DNA of 32,705 nt from NCBI RefSeq assembly GCF_001641635.1, contig NZ_LUUB01000096.1, positions 1 to 32,705 on the forward strand. The letters run 5' to 3'. The stretch is from Bradyrhizobium centrolobii. Lineage in GTDB: Bacteria; Pseudomonadota; Alphaproteobacteria; Rhizobiales; Xanthobacteraceae. Positions 7,678 through 15,604 of this stretch are shown in pieces. The translations under genes were made by a program, and so were the position numbers. The notes below the pieces were generated by a model. It did not search any database. It worked only from the letters and a program-made list of their open reading frames with translations, and was not told the DNA's origin. Position 1 is the stretch's first letter; the number at the start of each line of letters is the position of its first letter.

Positions 7678-9015
7678 ATGCAAGGGGGCACGGAATTGAC
7701 GGACGAGACGCACGCAAACCTTGATCGTCTGCTGCAATCCGGCGGCATCAGGCTCGGCCCGGTCCAGCGCGATCGTCTGAGCTGGCTGGTCGGCCGCTAC
7801 GGTGCGCCGCCCCTGGACGCCATCTCGGACGGACGGCGTAGCGGCGTCATCATCCTGAAGGAGCCGCCGAGCGGCGCGGCGGCCGAGCTGTTCTTCCGCT
7901 CGCTCACTCCCGCTAGCGCCGTCGTCATTCCCAGAAGCGAGAATCCCGGATTCGATTTCCTCAAATCCAAGCTCACCGAGTTCGGCACCGTCGGCCCCTG
8001 CGGCGCCGATGGCCCGCATGAGATGTGGTGGGGCGGTATCGGCTGGTCGAGATTCCTGACCGCCGCCGATGCCTCCACCGTCCGGCCGCGGATCGTCTCC
8101 TGTTATCCGCGCGGCAGCGACGCGACGACATCGCTCGCCCTACGGCAATCGCTCGAACGATTACGGCTCGACGGCCATATCGAGGCGGTCGAAACCCAGT
8201 TCGACGACCGCATCCTCTGCTTCGAGAAGGCCGAGTTCATGGTGCGGATGTGGAACAAATGTCGCGAACCGCTGCTGTTCGTCGAAGCGGACGCCACGTT
8301 GCGTGAGGCGCCGCTGCTGCCGTCCTTCCTCGGCTGCGACGTCGCGCTCCACAAGTGGAACCGCTGGGAGATGTCGGCGCGCACGCTCTATCTCGGCCGC
8401 ACCAATCGCGCCGAACGGCTGCTGCGCACCTGGCAGCAACTCGCCGCATCCTATCCCGCGATCTGGGAGGGCTATCTGCTCGACCAGGCCTGGAGCCTCA
8501 CCTCGTCGCAGGTGCCGCTCGACACCGTGTGGCTGCCGCGGTCCTACCACGCGCTGAAGGGCGATCTCGGCGCGATGCGCGCCGTGATCCTGCACGATGA
8601 GCAAACGACGACACTGGAGCTCGGGCCCGATCCAAGCTTCGCCGGCCTCGTGCGCGCGGCCCGCCGCGCCGGACGCACCGGCGCCCGCGACGCCTTCATG
8701 GTGATGACCTCGAAAGCCACGACCGGCAACGGCATCGCCGTGATCCTGCGCGACATCTCGGCCAGCGATGCAACGGCCGTGGCCGCAACGGTGGAAGCAG
8801 TAACCGGCGCCTATGCGGCCGACTGCGGTGGATACAGCCGGCTCGAGCTGTCGCTGTGCGCCTGGCAGGAGGACGTCGGCGCCGTGCGCGAAGCCGCCGG
8901 CCTGGCGCGCTGCCACATCCTGGAGATTGCGCCGGGCCAGCGCATCGCCAACGACTTTTTCGCCGCTCACGCTTCCGACGATGCGGTCATGACCGCCCGC
9001 TTACTCTTTCCCTGA
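7678..9015 (+). CDS. Putative glycosyltransferase-like protein
   Basis: This 445-residue soluble protein has no signal peptide. Residues about 135-290 look like a nucleotide-sugar transferase fold. A hydrophobic strand ends in LLFVEADATLREAPLL, with E203-A-D205 where a DxD metal/nucleotide site is usual. A segment with HKWNRWEM and EGYLLDQAW follows, similar to acceptor-side motifs of polypeptide-associated transferases. The C-terminal 120 residues are unassigned. The start at 7678 has AAGGGG eight bases upstream, and the gene begins 49 bp after the HAD gene. Together they suggest a sugar-modifying cassette. Family assignment is tentative; hypothetical protein is the fallback. Confidence 0.5.
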   Translation: MQGGTELTDETHANLDRLLQSGGIRLGPVQRDRLSWLVGRYGAPPLDAISDGRRSGVIILKEPPSGAAAELFFRSLTPASAVVIPRSENPGFDFLKSKLTEFGTVGPCGADGPHEMWWGGIGWSRFLTAADASTVRPRIVSCYPRGSDATTSLALRQSLERLRLDGHIEAVETQFDDRILCFEKAEFMVRMWNKCREPLLFVEADATLREAPLLPSFLGCDVALHKWNRWEMSARTLYLGRTNRAERLLRTWQQLAASYPAIWEGYLLDQAWSLTSSQVPLDTVWLPRSYHALKGDLGAMRAVILHDEQTTTLELGPDPSFAGLVRAARRAGRTGARDAFMVMTSKATTGNGIAVILRDISASDATAVAATVEAVTGAYAADCGGYSRLELSLCAWQEDVGAVREAAGLARCHILEIAPGQRIANDFFAAHASDDAVMTARLLFP

Positions 9016-9028
9016 CGGACATCACACG

Positions 9029-9565
9029 ATGCTCAAGACCATCATCCTGCTCACCAACACCGTGCAACAGCAGCAGCCACTGGCCAACCTGCTCCGGGAG
9101 CACAATCGCGATCTGTCCTTCTGCTCGGCGCTGCGCGCCCATGACCTCGCTGCGATCTCCCCCGACGTCCTGCGCGATGCGCGCCTGGTGTCCTTTGCCA
9201 ACGATATCGCCGTCTCCGAGAAATTCCTGCTCCAGCTCGGCCATGGCGCCTACAAGTTCTATGCGGCGCCGACGCAATATCCGGGCCTGCCGCCGGCACC
9301 CGACGAGAGCGACGACGATCCCCGTTGCGTCTCGGTGATCGCACAGTCGATGACGATCTGGCCGGATTTCAGGAAGGTGGTCGGGCTGGAAACCGTAACG
9401 ATCCCGGAAGGAACAGCCGTCGCCGAGCGCGACCGTCTGGTCTTTTCGCGGCTTGCCCATCTGTTCTGGCGGATGTCCGGCATGATCGCAGGCGAAGCCG
9501 CGGATCTGCCTGGCATCATCGAGTCCGACGAGAGCCAGCGGCCGTCACTTGCGATGATGAACTGA
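9029..9565 (+). CDS. Formyltransferase-like protein, probably catalytically degenerate
   Basis: The 178-residue product resembles the N-terminal fold of methionyl-tRNA/sugar formyltransferases. It has an opening Rossmann strand (LKTIILLTNT), a SFANDIAVSEKFL segment and the loop GHGAYKFYAAPTQYPGLP, which matches the usual GAYNFHPGPPxYPG. In that loop the catalytic Asn and His are replaced by Lys76 and Tyr78, so formyl transfer by the standard mechanism is unlikely. It is much shorter than full enzymes (about 300 residues) and has no C-terminal domain. It starts 13 bp after the preceding stop with a weak GACGGA ribosome site and ends the operon. It may be a regulatory or binding relic for N-formyl sugar chemistry. 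Fold assignment is by motif only. Confidence 0.5.
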   Translation: MLKTIILLTNTVQQQQPLANLLREHNRDLSFCSALRAHDLAAISPDVLRDARLVSFANDIAVSEKFLLQLGHGAYKFYAAPTQYPGLPPAPDESDDDPRCVSVIAQSMTIWPDFRKVVGLETVTIPEGTAVAERDRLVFSRLAHLFWRMSGMIAGEAADLPGIIESDESQRPSLAMMN

Positions 9566-9614
9566 AGCGGCTAGCGCGAGGACCTGCGGCTGGATCGGTA
9601 CAGAGAAGTTCCGC

Positions 9615-9639
9615 TCACCTCTCCCGTAGGGAGAGGTGA
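9615..9639. terminator. 11-bp stem hairpin between convergent operons
   Basis: TCACCTCTCCC pairs with GGGAGAGGTGA around a GTA loop, in the 98-bp gap between the plus-strand operon ending at 9565 and the minus-strand operon ending at 9664. The position fits a bidirectional terminator. The CTCTCCC core is also the core of a repeat family seen again at 26390-26506. Confidence 0.6.
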
Positions 9640-9663
9640 ATGTCGCTGCTCGGCCTTGTCCAC

Positions 9664-10911
9664 CTAGCTGGCTACGCCCCGTAGCTGCGCCGACAGCGCA
9701 TCGCGGTGCTCGGGCGCGGCGATCGCGATCATGCGACGCGCGCGCTCGGCAAGACCGCAGCCGCGCAGCTCCGCAACGCCCCATTCGGTGACGATGGCGT
9801 CGACATCGGCGCGCGGCGTCGTTACCGTCTCGACATTGGCGATGATGCGGCTGGTGCCCTCGGACGCGGTTGCCGGCAGCGCGATGATCGCCCTTCCCCC
9901 GTTTGATGCATTGGCACCGCGCACGAAATCGAGCTGCCCGCCGATGGCGCCGATCGAAATGCCATTCAGAGTCTCGGAATTGACGGCGCCGTCGAGGCCG
10001 ACCTGGAGCGCCGAGTTGATCGCAACCAGTCGGTTGATCCGCGCCAGCACGCTTTGGGCGTGCGTACAGGCGGTCGGTCGCACCGCGACCGCCCGGTTCT
10101 GATGCACGAAGCGATAGAGCCGCTGCGTGCCGATCACCTGGTTGGTGACGGTGATCCCGGCGTCGGTACCCTTCTCCGCATTCGTCACCGCGCCGCGCTC
10201 GATCAGATCGACGACGGCGTCGTTGATCAGGCCGGAGTGAATGCCGAGATTGCGCGCATGGGAGAGCGAGGACAGGATCGCGTCCGGAATCCGCCCCACC
10301 CCGAACTGGAGCGTGCTGCCGTCGGCGATCAGGCTCGCCGCATGCGCCGCGATCCGCCGCGAGACGTCGTCGAGCGGCGTCGAAGCCAGCTCAACGGGCG
10401 GGCGGCGGGCCGCCAGGCGCACGTGGATCGGCACGTCCTCAGGCCATTCCGCGCCGAACGTAAAAGGCGCGTCCGGATTGATCTCAGCAATGACGAGACG
10501 GGCGCCGCGCGCGGAGTCGATGACATAGTCGTTGGAGAGGCTCGCGCTCAGCCGGCCGTCGTCGGACTCCGCGAGCTGCACCAGCACGACGTCGGCGCGA
10601 TGGCGGCGCGCGGCGAAGTCGGCGCAGAAGGCACTGTAGTTGCTCGGAATGACGTCGAGCCGCCCGGCCCGGGCAAGCCGCCGCGCATTGCCGATCGCGC
10701 CATAGCTCTGGAACGAGACGTTCGGCGCGCAGGCGGAGAACGTTTCCGAGAACAGCGGGCCGACCAGCATGCGAAAGCGCGGAAGATGCACGGCCTGGAC
10801 GACCAGCGCTTCGGTCAGCGTGACCGGCTCCGCGGTCGCCTGCCCGCACACGACGAGATCGCCGTCCCGGATCAGTCCAGTGAAATCGATCTGCGCTGCG
10901 TTCTCCGGCAT
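9664..10911 (-). CDS. Acetyl-CoA hydrolase/4-hydroxybutyrate-type CoA-transferase family protein
   Basis: This 415-residue protein has the acetyl-CoA hydrolase/transferase family layout. The N-terminal domain is about 1-185 and the C-terminal domain about 190-410, with LQFGVGRIPDAIL, AINSALQV, GAIGGQLDFVRGA, TPRADVDAIVTEWGVAELRG and an RA..MI.IA.P..R tail. Family members move CoA between short acyl groups through a Glu-CoA thioester. The usual HSE or HTE motif reads HSG here (H225-S226-G227), so the nucleophile may be missing or displaced. The gene starts 6 bp after the acyl-CoA ligase stop and ends the TRAP operon. A role in activating the imported acid is inferred; Y. pestis RipA, an itaconate CoA-transferase, belongs to this family. 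Confidence 0.75.
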   Translation of the reverse strand: MPENAAQIDFTGLIRDGDLVVCGQATAEPVTLTEALVVQAVHLPRFRMLVGPLFSETFSACAPNVSFQSYGAIGNARRLARAGRLDVIPSNYSAFCADFAARRHRADVVLVQLAESDDGRLSASLSNDYVIDSARGARLVIAEINPDAPFTFGAEWPEDVPIHVRLAARRPPVELASTPLDDVSRRIAAHAASLIADGSTLQFGVGRIPDAILSSLSHARNLGIHSGLINDAVVDLIERGAVTNAEKGTDAGITVTNQVIGTQRLYRFVHQNRAVAVRPTACTHAQSVLARINRLVAINSALQVGLDGAVNSETLNGISIGAIGGQLDFVRGANASNGGRAIIALPATASEGTSRIIANVETVTTPRADVDAIVTEWGVAELRGCGLAERARRMIAIAAPEHRDALSAQLRGVAS

Positions 10912-10917
10912 CGTCGG

Positions 10918-12471
10918 CTAGTCCATCGGCGCAAGGCGCGCGGAGGATTCGCTCAGGAGCGTGCGCAGCTCCGTCTTCACGATTTTGCCATAGCTGTTCT
11001 TCGGCAGCTCGCCGGCGAGATAATAATGCTTCGGCCGTTTGAAGCGGGCGATCCAGGCATTGCAGATCTGGTCGAGCTCGTCGCGCGTGATCGTCTTGCC
11101 CGTCACGGGAACGACGACGGCCACGACCTCCTCGCCCCATTCCGGATGCGGCCGGCCGATCACCGAGACTTCGGCGACGGCCTCATGCCGCAGCAGCACC
11201 TCCTCGACCTCGCGCGGATAGATGTTGGTGCCGCCGGAGATGATGACGTCCTTGGAGCGGTCCTTGAGCGTCAGGAAGCCGTCGGCATCGAACGCGCCCA
11301 TGTCGCCGGTGTAGAGCCAGCCATCGCGCAGCGTGTTCGCGGTGGCGTCCGGATTCTGCCAATAGCCGGACATCACGGTATCGCCGCGCACGATGATCTC
11401 GCCGATCTCGCCCGGCGCAACGTCCCGCCCCGCCTCGTCCACGGTGCGGACCTGCACGACACCTTGCGCGATCCCGACCGACGCGAGGCGTTCTTCGTGG
11501 CGCGGATGCCCGGCGTCGACATGCATCGACTTCGGCAGGAACGTGATGGTCATCGGCGTCTCGCCCTGACCATAGATCTGCGCGAGCTTCGGCCCGAACA
11601 CCGCAAGCGCCGCCTTGCAATCGGCGACATACATGGGACCGCCGCCATAAATGATGGTCTTCAGCCCCGGCGCGGTCGCGCCCGCCGCGTCTGCCGCGAC
11701 TGTCAGGCGCCGCACCATGGTGGGCGCGGCGAAGAAGGAGATGCCGTCACGCTTTGCCGTCAACTCCAGGATCTCGTTGGGCTCGAAGCGGCCGCTCTCG
11801 GGAACCACTTGCGCGCCCATGCCGAGCACATGCGGCACCATGTAGAGGCCGGAGCCGTGCGACATCGGCGCGGCGTGCAGGAGCGCCTCGCCAGGGGCGA
11901 TCGGGTTGATCTCGGCGAGATAGTTCAGCGCCATGGCGAGCAGATTGCGATGGCTCAGCACCGCGCCCTTGGGACGGCCGGTGGTACCGCTGGTGTAAAA
12001 GATCCAGGCCGGGTCCGTGATCGCGACATCGGCGATAGCGATGCCTTCAGTCTTCTCCAGGTCGCGATGCTCGGCGGAGCCGATCTCGACGATGCGCGGC
12101 CTGCCCGCGCCAAGCGCCAACGCCTCGGAGGCGACACCCGCCATGTCCTCGGTCACGAACACGACCGCAGCGCCCGAATTGTCGAGAATGAAGGCAACCT
12201 CGCGCGGATGCAGTTTGGCATTGATGGGAACCGCGACCAGCCCGACGTGCCAGCAGGCATAGAGGCACGCGACATAGTCCGGCACGTTCTTCATCAGCAG
12301 CGCGACGCGGTCGCCTTTGGCAAGGCCAAGGCGCTGTTGCAGCGATGCGGCGAGCGACGCCACCGTCATGGCAAGCCGGCCGTAATCGGCGACCGGCGTC
12401 AATCCCTTGAACAGCGCCGGCGCGGAGGCGTCGGCCTTGGCGGCACGCAGGAGATGATGAGCGAGGTTCAT
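10918..12471 (-). CDS. AMP-dependent acyl-CoA synthetase/ligase
   Basis: This 517-residue adenylate-forming enzyme activates a carboxylic acid to its acyl-CoA with ATP. The core motifs are present in order: YTSGTTGRPKGA (phosphate loop), YGQGE, YTGDMG, DRSKDVIISGGTNIYPREVE (hinge and Asp) and a C-terminal Lys in KNSYGKIVK. Length and layout match class I acyl-CoA synthetases of the medium-chain/malonyl/benzoate type; the substrate cannot be read from the sequence. It lies 31 bp after the acyl-CoA dehydrogenase and 6 bp before the CoA-transferase, within the TRAP operon, so its substrate is probably the transported acid or a breakdown product. The ATG at 12471 gives the usual N-terminus (NLAHHLLRAA). 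Confidence 0.88.
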   Translation of the reverse strand: MNLAHHLLRAAKADASAPALFKGLTPVADYGRLAMTVASLAASLQQRLGLAKGDRVALLMKNVPDYVACLYACWHVGLVAVPINAKLHPREVAFILDNSGAAVVFVTEDMAGVASEALALGAGRPRIVEIGSAEHRDLEKTEGIAIADVAITDPAWIFYTSGTTGRPKGAVLSHRNLLAMALNYLAEINPIAPGEALLHAAPMSHGSGLYMVPHVLGMGAQVVPESGRFEPNEILELTAKRDGISFFAAPTMVRRLTVAADAAGATAPGLKTIIYGGGPMYVADCKAALAVFGPKLAQIYGQGETPMTITFLPKSMHVDAGHPRHEERLASVGIAQGVVQVRTVDEAGRDVAPGEIGEIIVRGDTVMSGYWQNPDATANTLRDGWLYTGDMGAFDADGFLTLKDRSKDVIISGGTNIYPREVEEVLLRHEAVAEVSVIGRPHPEWGEEVVAVVVPVTGKTITRDELDQICNAWIARFKRPKHYYLAGELPKNSYGKIVKTELRTLLSESSARLAPMD

Positions 12472-12502
12472 GGCGATCCTGCCGAGCGGTCCGTGGGCAA
12501 GA

Positions 12503-13669
12503 TTAGTACGACTTGGCGAGGCCTAGCACCTTTTCCGCGATGAAGCTGAGCGCGAGCTGCGGGCTGACCGGCGCGATGCGCGGGATCAGGATCTCGCGCA
12601 GGTAACGTTCGACGTGGAACTCCTTGGCATAGCCGAAGCCGCCATGGGTCATCACCGCCTGCTCGCAGGCCGAGAAGCCGGCCTCGCCTGCGAGATACTT
12701 TGCTGCATTGGCCGCGGCACCGCACGGCATGCCCTTGTCGTACTGCCAGGCCGCCGACATCACCATCAGCCAGGCCGCCTCGAGCTCGACCCAGTTCACC
12801 GCGAGCGGATGCTGGATGCCCTGGTTCTTGCCGATCGGGCGGTTGAACACGACGCGCGTCTTGGCGTACTCGGTCGCGCGCGACAGCGCGAGCTTGCCGA
12901 GGCCGACCGCCTCAGCGGCGATGAGAATGCGCTCCGGGTTCATGCCTTCCAGAATGTATTCGAACCCGCGGCCCTCTTCGCCGATGCGGTCCTCCATCGG
13001 GATCTCAAAATCCTCGAAGAACAGCTCGTTGGAATCGACGATCTTGCGGCCCATCTTCTCGATCTCGTAGACCTTGATCTTCTTGCGGTCGAAATCCGTA
13101 TAGAACAGGCTGAGGCCATGGGTGGGCGAGCGCACCTCTTCCAGCGGCGTGGTGCGCGCCAGCAGCAGGATCTTGTGCGCGACCTGGGCGGTCGAGATCC
13201 ACACCTTCTGGCCGTTGACGATGTAGCGGTCGTTCTTGGCGACCGCGCGGGTCTTGAGCTGCGTGGTGTTGAGGCCGGTGTTGGGCTCGGTGACGGCGAA
13301 GCACGCCTTTTCGCGGCCCTCGACCATCGGCGGCAGCATGCGCTTGCGCTGCTCTTCGGTACCGAACACGACAACAGGGTTCAGTCCGAACACGTTGATG
13401 TGCACCGCGGAGGCGCCGGACATGCCGGCACCTGATTCCGCGATCGTACGCATCATGATCGCGGCCTCGGTGATGCCGAGCCCGGAGCCGCCATAAGCCT
13501 CCGGCACGCAGATGCCGAGCCAGCCGGCATCGGCCAGCGCCTTGTGAAAATCGTGCGGGAAGCCGCCGTCGTGGTCCTTCTTCAGCCAGTAGGCATCGTC
13601 GAAGCCCTCGCAGATCTTGGCGATGGCGTCGCGAATGGCTTCCTGCTGATCGGTGAGCGCGAAATCCAT
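12503..13669 (-). CDS. Acyl-CoA dehydrogenase
   Basis: This 388-residue FAD enzyme oxidises an acyl-CoA to the 2-enoyl-CoA and passes electrons to ETF. It has the N-terminal helical domain (MDFALTDQQEAIRD), the FAD/substrate strand FAVTEPNTGLNTT, KVWIST, and a C-terminal domain with RVVFNRPIGKNQGIQHPLA and HGGFGYAKEFHVERYLRE. The C-terminal YEGTS position of MCAD-type enzymes is replaced by APVSP. Instead E246 in NPERILIA occupies the alternative catalytic site used by isovaleryl- and long-chain acyl-CoA dehydrogenases, pointing to a branched substrate. AAGGAG precedes the ATG. It lies between dctM and the ligase. An acyl-CoA dehydrogenase also accompanies the itaconate locus of Pseudomonas aeruginosa. 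Confidence 0.9.
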   Translation of the reverse strand: MDFALTDQQEAIRDAIAKICEGFDDAYWLKKDHDGGFPHDFHKALADAGWLGICVPEAYGGSGLGITEAAIMMRTIAESGAGMSGASAVHINVFGLNPVVVFGTEEQRKRMLPPMVEGREKACFAVTEPNTGLNTTQLKTRAVAKNDRYIVNGQKVWISTAQVAHKILLLARTTPLEEVRSPTHGLSLFYTDFDRKKIKVYEIEKMGRKIVDSNELFFEDFEIPMEDRIGEEGRGFEYILEGMNPERILIAAEAVGLGKLALSRATEYAKTRVVFNRPIGKNQGIQHPLAVNWVELEAAWLMVMSAAWQYDKGMPCGAAANAAKYLAGEAGFSACEQAVMTHGGFGYAKEFHVERYLREILIPRIAPVSPQLALSFIAEKVLGLAKSY

Positions 13670-13711
13670 GTTTTTGATCTCCTTGATTGGAGCCGCGACG
13701 GCCCGGACGTG

Positions 13712-15001
13712 CTAGCGCCCCATCTGTGAAGGCAGCCAGAGAATGATCGAGGGAAACGCCACCAGAATCGCGATCGCGATCAGGTGCGCGATGAAGTGCG
13801 GGAAGGTGCCGTGGAACACCTCCGCCACCGGCCGCTTGGCATAGCGGGCGACGATGAAGCAGTTCAGCCCGACCGGCGGCGTGATCATGCCGACCTCGGC
13901 GGTGACGATCTTGATGACGCCGAACCAGATCGGATCAAAGCCGAGCGTCTTGATCAGCGGCAGCACGATCGGCACCGTCAGCACCAGGATCGCGATCTGG
14001 TCCATGAACGAGCCGAGCACGATGTAGCCGCACAGGATCAGCGTGATGATCACCCAGCGCGAGGTCGGCAAGCTCCCGATCCAGGCGACGAGGTCCTGCG
14101 TCACATGGGTGAGCGTGAAGAAGTAGCCGAAGATCGAGGCGCCGACGAGGATCATGATGATCATGCAGGTGCCGTGGCAGGCGCGCAGCAGCGTCTTGTA
14201 GAGCGTAGACGGCGTGATCTTGCCCTTGACGATCGCGAGCAGGAAGGCGCCGAACGCGCCGAAGGCCGAGGCTTCCGTCGGCGTGGCGACGCCGAGATAG
14301 ATCGTGCCGGTCACGATCGAGAATAGCACCACCATCGGCGAGACCTGCCACAGCAGCGCGAACTTCTCGCGCCACGGCACCGACTTGGCGGCCGGCGCGC
14401 GCGAGGGATCCTGCCAGACCAGGAAGTAGATCGTGGCCATGATGGTGATGGTGACCAGGATCGCGGGGATGATGCCGCTGATCAGGAGTTTGCCGATGTT
14501 CACCTCGGCCAGCAGGCCGAAGATGACGAGCGCCACACTCGTCGGCAGCAGCATCGACAGCGTGCCGGAGATCGCGACGACGCCGGCCGCCATCTTCGGC
14601 TCGTAACCCTGGCGGATCATCGCCGGTAGGCTGGTCGAGGACAGTGTCGCAGCTGATGCCGTCGAGGTGCCGCAGATCGCACCGAAGCCGGCGCCGGCGA
14701 GCGCCGTCGCCATGCCGAGCCCGCCGGGGACCCGGCCGACCCACGCTGATGCCGTCTTGAACAGATCGTCGGCAACGCCCGACAGCAGCACGAGGTCCGC
14801 CATCAGGAGGAACATCGGAATCGTGATCAGCTCGTAGGACGAGACGGTCGAGAGCGGTGCGGTCTGCAGGATGCCGAACAGTGTCGAAAAGCCGCCGACC
14901 ATGACGAGGCCGACCGAGCCCGCAAAGGCCATCGCGAAGCCGACGGGCGTGCCGAGCGCGAGCAGGGCAAAGAGAAGGGCGAGAACGATGAGAGGAGTCA
15001 T
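13712..15001 (-). CDS. dctM: TRAP transporter large permease (DctM type)
   Basis: This is the 429-residue inner-membrane carrier of a tripartite ATP-independent periplasmic transporter, using the ion gradient to import a substrate delivered by DctP. It is hydrophobic throughout, with about twelve membrane segments. Family landmarks are LALGTPVGFAMAFAG near the start, ITIPMFLLMADLVLLSG, GAICGTSTASAATLSS, the ATPTEASAFGAFGAFL loop, and EVGMITPPVGLNCFI near the end. It starts 12 bp after the dctQ stop, preceded by GAGGAG. With dctP and dctQ upstream it forms a complete TRAP set. The substrate is probably an organic acid processed by the downstream CoA enzymes. Confidence 0.93.
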   Translation of the reverse strand: MTPLIVLALLFALLALGTPVGFAMAFAGSVGLVMVGGFSTLFGILQTAPLSTVSSYELITIPMFLLMADLVLLSGVADDLFKTASAWVGRVPGGLGMATALAGAGFGAICGTSTASAATLSSTSLPAMIRQGYEPKMAAGVVAISGTLSMLLPTSVALVIFGLLAEVNIGKLLISGIIPAILVTITIMATIYFLVWQDPSRAPAAKSVPWREKFALLWQVSPMVVLFSIVTGTIYLGVATPTEASAFGAFGAFLLAIVKGKITPSTLYKTLLRACHGTCMIIMILVGASIFGYFFTLTHVTQDLVAWIGSLPTSRWVIITLILCGYIVLGSFMDQIAILVLTVPIVLPLIKTLGFDPIWFGVIKIVTAEVGMITPPVGLNCFIVARYAKRPVAEVFHGTFPHFIAHLIAIAILVAFPSIILWLPSQMGR

Positions 15002-15013
15002 GGGTGCCCGCCG

Positions 15014-15568
15014 TTATTCAAAGGTTCGCGCTTCGCCGACGCCGGTCACCGGCGGCAGCGGATAGAGGTCGCGCCCGCTGATGAGGCTCAGCACGTTGCC
15101 GACGAGTTGCAGCGCCAACCGCAGCACCAGCACGCCGCAGCCGAACGGCACCAGCGCCGCCGAGATCCAGGTCGGCCAGGGAATGGCCCCCGAGAGAACG
15201 TCGTGCTGCTCATAGTTCTCAAGCGCGCGCTCGAAGCCGACCTTGCAGATCAGGACGAACACGAACAGGCCGGCAAGCGCGGTGACGATCTCTGACAGCC
15301 GCCGCCCCGCCGGCGAGAAACGCGACAGGAGGATGTCGACGCCGACATGCGCATGCTCGCGCAAGCCATCTGACAGCGTGAAGAAGAACACACCGGCCAA
15401 AAGATAGAGCCCGATCAGGTCATAAGTGAAGGAGAACGGACGGTTCAGCGCGTAGCGCATGAACACGTCGGTCACCACAAGCACCATGATCACGAACAGG
15501 AACACCACCGCGATCACCGTCAGCGCGCGCTCCAGCGCGCCGAGCACATCTCCCGCTCGCTTGATCAC
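15014..15568 (-). CDS. dctQ: TRAP transporter small permease (DctQ type)
   Basis: This 184-residue membrane protein has four predicted membrane segments. It binds the large permease and is needed for TRAP transport. Family features include the opening amphipathic helix with RALTVIAVVFLFVIMVLVVTDVFMRYALNRPFSF (positions about 14-48) and an internal segment DGLREHAHVGVDIL. The start is GTG at 15568, with GGGAGG about seven bases upstream; a second GGAGG overlaps the start itself. The C-terminal tail after the last membrane segment is short and polar. It lies 36 bp after dctP and 12 bp before dctM, in the standard TRAP order. Confidence 0.9.
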   Translation of the reverse strand: MIKRAGDVLGALERALTVIAVVFLFVIMVLVVTDVFMRYALNRPFSFTYDLIGLYLLAGVFFFTLSDGLREHAHVGVDILLSRFSPAGRRLSEIVTALAGLFVFVLICKVGFERALENYEQHDVLSGAIPWPTWISAALVPFGCGVLVLRLALQLVGNVLSLISGRDLYPLPPVTGVGEARTFE

Positions 15569-15604
15569 CTCCGGGCCTCCCTTTTGGCCGTATCGTGCTA
15601 TCGG

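Noticed and set aside
5343..7748. 801-codon open frame on the minus strand
   Set aside because: It is antisense to the HAD-like gene, low-complexity Arg/Ala/Gln-rich, and has no recognisable domain.
10054..12543. 829-codon open frame on the plus strand
   Set aside because: It runs antisense to two clear enzymes (CoA-transferase and acyl-CoA ligase) and has Arg/Asp/His-rich composition with no family motif; GC-rich codon use leaves the opposite strand open.
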